A stretch of 11,233 nt of DNA, taken from assembly GCA_023388635.1 (NCBI GenBank), contig JAEWFW010000032.1:1-11233 (forward strand), read 5' to 3'. The stretch is from Bacillota bacterium. Lineage in GTDB: Bacteria > Bacillota > Bacilli > Desulfuribacillales > Desulfuribacillaceae. The notes beneath the pieces were generated by a model. That model worked only from the letters and a program-made list of their open reading frames with translations. It had not been told where the DNA came from and made no database searches. Below are positions 8,150 to 11,233 of the stretch, piece after piece. The translations under genes were made by a program, and so were the position numbers. Position 1 is the first letter of the stretch. Every line of letters starts with the position of its first letter.

Positions 8150-8180
8150 TTGACCTAGAGCTAACTCTAAGGATTAGAAT
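8150..8180 (+). promoter_or_regulatory. MerR-type promoter and operator of the alcohol dehydrogenase gene
   Basis: The -35 TTGACC (8150-8155) and -10 TAGAAT (8175-8180) are separated by 19 bp, longer than the usual 17 and diagnostic of promoters activated by MerR-family DNA distortion. The spacer holds the inverted repeat TAGAG-CTAA-CTCTA (8156-8169). B. subtilis AdhR, a MerR-type regulator, controls an alcohol dehydrogenase in this way, so the arrangement fits aldehyde-responsive induction. The divergent regulator gene expected here is decayed (8038-8115), so any cognate regulator must be encoded elsewhere. Confidence 0.72.
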
Positions 8181-8225
8181 GATTGTGCGCTATACATATT
8201 AAAGTGTCAACAAGGAGGAAAAAAC

Positions 8226-9392
8226 ATGTTGGGAAATTTTAGCTATTACAACCCTACAAAGCTCTACTTCGGTGATGACTCTCTAAAATATTTGCATGAG
8301 GAGTTGCCTCACTATGGTAAAAACGTGCTGTTGGTCTATGGAGGGGGCTCTATCAAGAAAAACGGTATCTACGGCAAGATTGTAGAAATATTAGAGGCGA
8401 ATAACAAAGAGATCATTGAAGACCCAGGCGTTATGCCCAACCCAACTGTAGAGAAGTTATACGAAGGCTGTAAAAGAGCCAAAGACGGAAATGTGGATTT
8501 GATTCTTGCAGTGGGTGGTGGATCAGTCTGTGACTATGCAAAGGCAGTGTCGGTTTCTACCTATTGTGAAGAAGATCCGTGGGAAAAATATTATCTGCGT
8601 ATGGAAGATGTAGATAATAAAATTATCCCTGTGGGCTGTGTTCTAACGATGGTTGGCACTGGATCAGAGATGAACGGTGGATCGGTTATTACCAATGTCA
8701 ATACCAAGCAAAAAATTGGTCATGTGTTTGGAGCCAACGTGTTTCCAAAGTTTTCGATTTTGAATCCAGTATTCACCTTTACTATACCACAGTACCAAAT
8801 GGTCGCAGGTTTCTTTGATATCATGTCTCATATTCTGGAACAGTATTTCTCCGGCGAAGATGACAACACTTCCGATTATATTATGGAAGGGCTTTTGAAA
8901 TCATTAATTCATTCGTCAAGGATCGCTCTAAAGAATCCGAATGATTATGAGGCACGCAGTAACATCATGTGGACCGCAACATGGGCACTAAATACGTTGG
9001 TTGCCAAAGGAAAATCCACAGACTGGATGGTTCATATGATTGGTCAGTCTGTTGGTGCATATACGGATGCTACCCACGGCATGACGCTTTCTGCCATTTC
9101 AATGGCTTATTACCGCCACATTTGTCAATATGGCATTGCAAAATTTAAGCGATATGCTATTAATGTGTGGGATGTTAATCCAGAGGGCAAGACAGATGCG
9201 GAAATTGCCAAAGAGGGACTTGAGCGAATGGAAAGCTACATGAAGGACTTGGGTCTTGTGATGAGCATCAAAGAGCTGGGTGTTACTGAGGATATGTTAG
9301 ATGGTATTGCTTCAGGATCGTTTATTTTAGACGGCGGATATAAAATACTTTCTCATGAAGAAATTGTAGAAATCTTAAAAGATAGTATGTAA
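8226..9392 (+). CDS. Iron-containing alcohol dehydrogenase (butanol dehydrogenase / YugJ-YqhD type)
   Basis: The 388-residue cytoplasmic enzyme reduces aldehydes to alcohols, or the reverse, with NAD(P)H. An N-terminal dinucleotide-binding half contains YGGGSIKKNG (38-47) and the cofactor loop GGGSVCDYAK (97-106). A helical metal-binding half carries Asp198, His202, His270 and His284, spaced like the D-H-H-H set of E. coli YqhD. GTGSEMNGGSVIT is also conserved. The length matches B. subtilis YugJ (about 387). AAGGAGG sits a few bases before the ATG. YqhD-like enzymes favour NADPH and detoxify short aldehydes, while clostridial homologues make butanol; the exact role here is open. The MerR-type promoter just upstream supports an aldehyde-response role. 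It is a one-gene transcript, ended by the strong hairpin at 9412-9453. Confidence 0.93.
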   Translation: MLGNFSYYNPTKLYFGDDSLKYLHEELPHYGKNVLLVYGGGSIKKNGIYGKIVEILEANNKEIIEDPGVMPNPTVEKLYEGCKRAKDGNVDLILAVGGGSVCDYAKAVSVSTYCEEDPWEKYYLRMEDVDNKIIPVGCVLTMVGTGSEMNGGSVITNVNTKQKIGHVFGANVFPKFSILNPVFTFTIPQYQMVAGFFDIMSHILEQYFSGEDDNTSDYIMEGLLKSLIHSSRIALKNPNDYEARSNIMWTATWALNTLVAKGKSTDWMVHMIGQSVGAYTDATHGMTLSAISMAYYRHICQYGIAKFKRYAINVWDVNPEGKTDAEIAKEGLERMESYMKDLGLVMSIKELGVTEDMLDGIASGSFILDGGYKILSHEEIVEILKDSM

Positions 9393-9411
9393 TGATCATA
9401 GGGTAATGAGT

Positions 9412-9453
9412 ATAGCTGTTCTGCCGAAAAAGTTGGTAGAACAGCTATTTTTC
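9412..9453 (+). terminator. Strong intrinsic terminator of the alcohol dehydrogenase gene
   Basis: A 14-bp stem (9412-9425 with 9435-9448, one G-U pair) closes a 9-base loop and runs into TTTTT (9448-9452). On the opposite strand no T-run follows the stem, so it should act only rightward and not for the HxlR remnant. Confidence 0.9.
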
Positions 9454-9466
9454 GCAACACTTGCTA

Positions 9467-9774
9467 TTACATATTCTGCTCGCCCCATGTACACATCGCA
9501 TCTAATACGGGGTACAAAGAAGTACCTTTTTCTGATAAAGAATATTCTACTTTGGGTGGTATTTGTGGATACTCCGTGCGTATTATTAGACCATCGTTTT
9601 CTAGCTCTTTCAGTTGAACGCTTAATGTTTTGTAAGTGATTGAACCAATCAGGCGCTGTAATTCATTAAATCGTATCGGCTGCGATTCAATAAGCCAGTT
9701 TGGTGGTTTTCCGTCTTAAAGCAGATTAATCTCGATTTTCTTTCCCAATGTTGTATGGGGCTAAAGGGTGGTGT
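9467..9774 (-). pseudogene. Decayed HxlR-family transcriptional regulator
   Basis: On the minus strand an open frame from the stop at 9716-9718 down to TAA at 9467-9469 encodes the HxlR core without a start codon: RFNELQRLIGSITYKTL, LKELENDGLIIR, then PQIPPKVEYSLSEKG and DAMCTWGEQ at the end. These are textbook HxlR features (RFNEL, the winged PPKVEYSL..G, final WGE). Upstream, in another frame, WERKSRLIC (about 9725-9755) aligns with the family's IGGKWRLI, with Ser (TCG) where Trp (TGG) is expected. At least one frameshift, a stop and a loss of the start have therefore inactivated it. HxlR proteins such as YodB and HypR sense electrophiles and often control nitroreductases or oxidoreductases, which fits both neighbours. 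Assignment of the C-terminal half is secure; the N-terminal alignment is tentative. Confidence 0.8.
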
Positions 9775-9779
9775 ATGAT
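9751..9779 (+). promoter_or_regulatory. Promoter of the ArsR-nitroreductase pair
   Basis: TTGTAT (9751-9756) and TATGAT (9774-9779) are spaced by 17 bp, with transcription expected near 9786. This promoter overlaps the N-terminal part of the HxlR remnant. Confidence 0.5.
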
Positions 9780-9788
9780 TTGCATATG

Positions 9789-9812
9789 GTTTATTAGATC
9801 GAACGATTAAAC
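9789..9812 (+). promoter_or_regulatory. Imperfect palindrome, candidate ArsR operator
   Basis: GTTTA at one end and TAAAC at the other flank a TCGA centre in a 24-bp imperfect inverted repeat. It lies between the predicted -10 and the ribosome binding site of the ArsR gene. The position suits autorepression; binding is inferred, not shown. Confidence 0.35.
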
Positions 9813-9831
9813 AAGATGTCAGAGGTGTTAT

Positions 9832-10176
9832 ATGGATAAACACGAGCAGCTCAGGTTGATCAGAGAGGATTTCATAAATTGTCAAAAAATCTTATTAGCG
9901 ATTGGTGATGAAACGCGTCAGGCTATCCTATTGGTTTTGATGGGTACTACCTGCAAAACCGGTCTGCGTGTCGGTGAAATTACAGAGCAAGTTCATCTTT
10001 CTCGCCCTGCTGTTTCACACCACCTGAAAATTTTGCGCGATGCGGGTATCATACTGATGCGCGAAGAAGGTACGAAGAATTTTTACTATATCAATATGTC
10101 TACTAAATTTGCATTGCTTAAAAATCTTGTATCGCATATTGAAGATTTCATGCAAGAATTTTATCGAGGAAATTGA
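9832..10176 (+). CDS. ArsR/SmtB-family winged-helix repressor
   Basis: A 114-residue DNA-binding protein, normal length for the family. An N-terminal helix leads into LLAIGDETRQAILLVL (21-36), then the helix-turn-helix with VGEITEQVHLSRPAVSHHLKIL (about 47-68). The wing is GIILMREEGTKNFYYIN (72-88), followed by a final dimerisation helix. The metal-binding ELCVC motif of the arsenic/cadmium sensors is absent from the recognition helix; the only cysteines are Cys17 and Cys41. The signal is therefore probably not a classic heavy metal; a redox or organic ligand is possible. AGAGGTG lies just before the ATG. It ends 22 bases before the nitroreductase start, with no terminator, so the pair is very likely one operon with the repressor controlling it. 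Confidence 0.88.
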   Translation: MDKHEQLRLIREDFINCQKILLAIGDETRQAILLVLMGTTCKTGLRVGEITEQVHLSRPAVSHHLKILRDAGIILMREEGTKNFYYINMSTKFALLKNLVSHIEDFMQEFYRGN

Positions 10177-10198
10177 TGAATACTTAGGAGGTAATTTT

Positions 10199-10906
10199 AT
10201 GCGCAGGGCAATAGAAAATAGAATTTCACGGAGAAAGTTTGAAAAGCAGCCGATTGCCGATCAGGAAAAGGGGAAAATCATTTCTCTTATTAACGAATTA
10301 AACGAAGCATCTGGCTTAGCAATGGCATTCTTGGAGGACGGAAGCAATGCTTTTCAGAAATTAAGCAAGAGTTATGGTTTATTTACGAATGTGCGTTCAA
10401 TTATATTGATGAAAGGGAAAAAACAACTCGAAAACTTGAAGGAGAGGGTTGGGTATTATGGAGAAGATTTAGTTCTTGCTATAACTGATCTAGGTTTGGG
10501 AACTTGCTGGGTCGGAGGCACTTTCGATAAGAACGAGTTTATTTTTGATGACAGCGAGGAATTGGTTTGTGTAGTTTTAGTCGGTGTAGTGGCAGGCACC
10601 TCACTAAAAGAAAAAATGGTGCGGTCAGCTATGCATAGAAAAACAAAGACTATCGAACAAAGAATCATAAGCGATCAACCTTTGCCGCAATGGGTACAGA
10701 ACGGAATGAAAGCAGTATTACTTGCCCCAAGTGCTATAAATACACAAAAAGCAATGTTTAAGTACGAAAATAATATTGTAAGCGCTCAAATTGCAGATGA
10801 CTATGTATTCGATTTGGTTGATTTAGGGATTGCAAAGAAACATTTCGAGATAGAGGCAGGAGGAAAATTTGAATTTGGGAATGGTGGAATTTTTCATTTG
10901 GATTAA
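10199..10906 (+). CDS. Nitroreductase-family protein (TM1586-type, FMN-dependent)
   Basis: The 235-residue protein belongs to the nitroreductase-like fold, here the single-chain TM1586-type group in which the domain is effectively duplicated. RISRRKF (8-14) is the N-terminal FMN phosphate-binding motif, LGLGTCWVGGTF (98-109) the central glycine-rich region, and APSAINTQ (176-183) a second conserved loop. LGIAKKHFEIEA near the end also fits. The start at 10199 follows AGGAGGT (10186-10192) with 6-base spacing; the frame is open further upstream but that part overlaps the ArsR gene without a better site. It presumably reduces nitro, quinone or flavin substrates with NAD(P)H, though members are poorly characterised. 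No clear terminator follows the stop. Confidence 0.8.
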   Translation: MRRAIENRISRRKFEKQPIADQEKGKIISLINELNEASGLAMAFLEDGSNAFQKLSKSYGLFTNVRSIILMKGKKQLENLKERVGYYGEDLVLAITDLGLGTCWVGGTFDKNEFIFDDSEELVCVVLVGVVAGTSLKEKMVRSAMHRKTKTIEQRIISDQPLPQWVQNGMKAVLLAPSAINTQKAMFKYENNIVSAQIADDYVFDLVDLGIAKKHFEIEAGGKFEFGNGGIFHLD

Positions 10907-10929
10907 ACGATAATAGATGAGAGTTGCCA

Positions 10930-10938
10930 TGTTATAAT
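10930..10938 (+). promoter_or_regulatory. Possible extended -10 promoter element
   Basis: TGTTATAAT is a perfect TGn-TATAAT. No usable -35 is seen 16-18 bp upstream. It would send transcription rightward through the short frame and toward the insertion sequence. Confidence 0.25.
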
Positions 10939-10955
10939 GAGTATAGCTATTTTTC
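10935..10955 (+). repeat. Partial copy of the alcohol dehydrogenase terminator region, hairpin core missing
   Basis: The 14 bases TAATGAGTATAGCT also occur at 9404-9417, and the following ATTTTTC matches 9447-9453. Relative to the terminator, 29 bases of stem-loop are absent between two AGCT copies. The result cannot form the hairpin. Confidence 0.5.
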
Positions 10956-11127
10956 ATCGGAGACACCTGCAAGGGAACTAGAACGTTTGCAGCAGATAAA
11001 GGACAACGAGGAATATAGAGATATTTTTTGGTTTGAGTTGTCTTATGGACAATATATTAAACAATTATTGGCATACTGATTTTGGGCTACATCAAACCAC
11101 TACCGAGAATACTATAGATGAGAGAGC

Positions 11128-11233
11128 TGGCTTATACCCGATTTGCCGGACACACAGTAGTTAGGTAAAATAACAACTGTGGAGGGATTGAGAAATGGGG
11201 AACAATGGGAGGCGTTATGACGCCCAATTCAAG
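11128..11233 (+). mobile_element. Left part of an insertion sequence, probably IS3 family, running off the window
   Basis: The region before the transposase start contains TGGCTTATACCC and GCCGGACACAC, which look like an IS3-type left terminal repeat beginning with TG near 11128. The right end lies outside the window, so the inverted repeat and target duplication cannot be checked. The left boundary is a guess; the transposase start inside it is the stronger evidence. Confidence 0.5.
11195..11233 (+). CDS. Transposase orfA, N-terminal fragment (IS3-type), cut by the window end
   Basis: Only 13 codons are visible: MGNNGRRYDAQFK. The pattern of a short basic start followed by (R/K)-x-Y-[DT]-x-[EQ]-F-K is the usual opening of IS3-family OrfA helix-turn-helix proteins. 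GGAGGG (11181-11186) lies 8 bases before the ATG and supports the start. The rest of the gene continues beyond the window, so intactness is unknown. Confidence 0.6.
   Translation, partial: MGNNGRRYDAQFK

Larger units (their letters stand above)
10924..11079 (+). other. Short unrecognised frame, possible gene fragment
   Basis: Following an in-frame TGA at 10918, a frame of 51 codons runs to TGA at 11077, beginning at a TTG without a ribosome binding site. The segment ARELERLQQIKDNEEYRDIF followed by WFELSYGQY looks like real protein (charged helix then aromatic cluster), but I do not recognise a family. It could be the tail of a gene lost near the insertion sequence, or chance. Confidence 0.25.

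Noticed and set aside
9406..9639. Plus-strand frame of 77 codons after the alcohol dehydrogenase
   Set aside because: It starts inside the terminator stem, has no ribosome binding site and is antisense to the HxlR remnant, whose minus-strand reading is clearly protein-like.
10109..10198. Longer N-terminus for the nitroreductase starting inside the ArsR gene
   Set aside because: The extra residues match nothing in the family, while AGGAGGT sits 6 bases before the ATG at 10199 and the protein then begins with the FMN-binding RISRRKF region.
10913..11124. Direct repeat ATAGATGAGAG at 10913-10923 and 11114-11124, possibly a target duplication or duplication scar
   Set aside because: An 11-base match is expected by chance several times in a window this size, the flanks do not match and it does not bound a recognisable element.

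Overview
The window looks like a chromosomal segment of a Gram-positive, low-to-moderate GC Bacillota. The support is strong GGAGG-type ribosome binding sites, intrinsic terminators with T-runs, and protein families typical of that phylum: RlmCD-type methyltransferase, MerR, HxlR and ArsR regulators, a YhdF-like dehydrogenase and an iron alcohol dehydrogenase. The sequence alone does not fix the genus. No CRISPR array, rRNA, tRNA or known defence system was seen.

Left part (1-5509). A short minus-strand gene (90-278) appears to be the front half of a small conserved Bacillota protein that stops early. Divergent from it, an extended -10 promoter drives a two-gene ABC-2 exporter (ATPase 434-1342, permease 1352-2137; YadG/YadH type). 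On the same strand follow a 23S rRNA uracil-5-methyltransferase (2232-3614) and a Na+/phosphate symporter-like protein with a PhoU-like tail (3646-5376). A weak terminator-like hairpin follows at 5470-5509. These are housekeeping and transport genes.

Middle (5510-7991). A membrane-anchored alpha/beta-hydrolase (5548-6924) has visibly more AT-rich DNA than the genes to its left and may be acquired. It is followed by a short-chain dehydrogenase (7036-7932) preceded by overlapping, mutually exclusive hairpins next to its ribosome binding site, and closed by a clear terminator.

Right part (7992-11233), the most interesting. An iron-containing alcohol dehydrogenase (8226-9392) is driven by a promoter with a 19-bp spacer filled by an inverted repeat, the hallmark of MerR-family control. 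The divergent regulator beside it survives only as a 25-codon fragment of a MerR protein that still has a ribosome binding site. Past the dehydrogenase's strong terminator lies a second decayed regulator, an HxlR-family remnant on the minus strand (9467-9774). Then comes an apparently intact pair: an ArsR-type repressor (9832-10176) and a TM1586-type nitroreductase (10199-10906). After a stretch holding a partial copy of the dehydrogenase terminator and a short unrecognised frame, the window ends in the first 13 codons of what looks like an IS3-type transposase orfA.

Taken together, 7.0-10.9 kb reads as a small redox/electrophile-detoxification neighbourhood (SDR, alcohol/aldehyde reductase, nitroreductase) whose local regulators have been partly lost, beside an insertion sequence. 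I did not find a convincing undescribed multi-gene system. The best leads are the two regulator remnants around an intact MerR-type promoter, and the candidate leader RNA before the SDR gene.
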